Shown piece by piece: positions 63,960 to 64,000 of a stretch of 64,000 nt of DNA. Position 1 is the stretch's first letter. Each line of letters starts with the position of its first letter. The stretch is from Paludibacter sp. UBA6032 (lineage in GTDB: Bacteria > Bacteroidota > Bacteroidia > Bacteroidales > Paludibacteraceae). Below the pieces are notes generated by a model that ran no database searches, was not told where the DNA came from, and saw only the letters and a program-made list of their open reading frames with translations. The stretch covers positions 140,889 through 204,888 of the forward strand of contig DIZI01000008.1 in the NCBI GenBank assembly GCA_002427885.1. The letters run 5' to 3'. Both the position numbers and the translations under genes were made by a program.

Positions 63960-64000
63960 TTAGCGTTATCTTTTGTGTTAGAATGAATGAAGGCTTCACC

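Overview
The window comes from an AT-rich, anaerobic, saccharolytic member of the Bacteroidota, most likely Bacteroidales. A Paludibacter-like relative is my guess, not a demonstrated fact. The evidence is SusC/SusD pairs with fasciclin lipoproteins, six proteins with type IX secretion (T9SS) C-terminal sorting domains, a Bacteroides-type serine palmitoyltransferase, an Nfn-type ferredoxin:NADP+ transhydrogenase, and promoters of the Bacteroidota form TTG-N19-TAnnTTTG. I see no rRNA, tRNA, CRISPR array, transposase or prophage gene.

Positions 1-10.6 kb hold housekeeping genes in short units: a DUF4954 beta-helix protein, a small lipoprotein, aroA overlapping tail to tail with a YkgJ-type Cys-cluster gene, spt, an ABC-F ATPase, a small membrane protein, a REP-like repeat, and nfnA-nfnB. 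Positions 10.6-11.35 kb are mostly non-coding, with an unexplained GC-richer block and a separate 40-codon Lys-rich gene.

Positions 11.45-15.07 kb form a phenylalanine-biosynthesis operon: prephenate dehydratase, class I aminotransferase, and a DAHP synthase-chorismate mutase fusion. It is preceded by a complete transcription attenuator: a 17-codon leader peptide with seven Phe and three Tyr, then mutually exclusive antiterminator and terminator hairpins. This is the clearest regulatory system in the window. A minus-strand cluster follows: a secreted Spy/LTxxQ-like protein with three internal repeats and a large BspA-type leucine-rich-repeat T9SS protein.

Positions 19.6-64 kb are a pectin (rhamnogalacturonan-I) utilization locus in two divergent arms. 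The minus arm, read from 44.3 kb downwards, is fasciclin lipoprotein, SusC, SusD, two fasciclin lipoproteins, a second SusC/SusD, a secreted binding protein, a PL11-like lyase and an SGNH esterase. The plus arm, from 44.86 kb, is a GH95-GH43 fusion, a HupE-like/DUF6702 pair, a second PL11 lyase, a PL26/PcRGLX-like exo-lyase, a sialate-O-acetylesterase-type esterase, a seven-repeat propeller lipoprotein and a PL1 pectate lyase. Both arms start from good promoters in one 553-bp divergent region. The apparent logic is that T9SS-exported lyases and esterases deacetylate and cut the backbone, fasciclin/SusCD complexes bind and import oligosaccharides, and the GH95-GH43 and PL26-like enzymes trim side chains and ends. 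No dedicated regulator (hybrid two-component or ECF sigma/anti-sigma) lies in the window.

The most unusual architectures are three lyases whose catalytic domains are followed by long autotransporter-type (PATR) beta-strand repeats and then a T9SS sorting domain, and a dispersed C/G-rich repeat that is translated inside two genes, once as part of a signal peptide.
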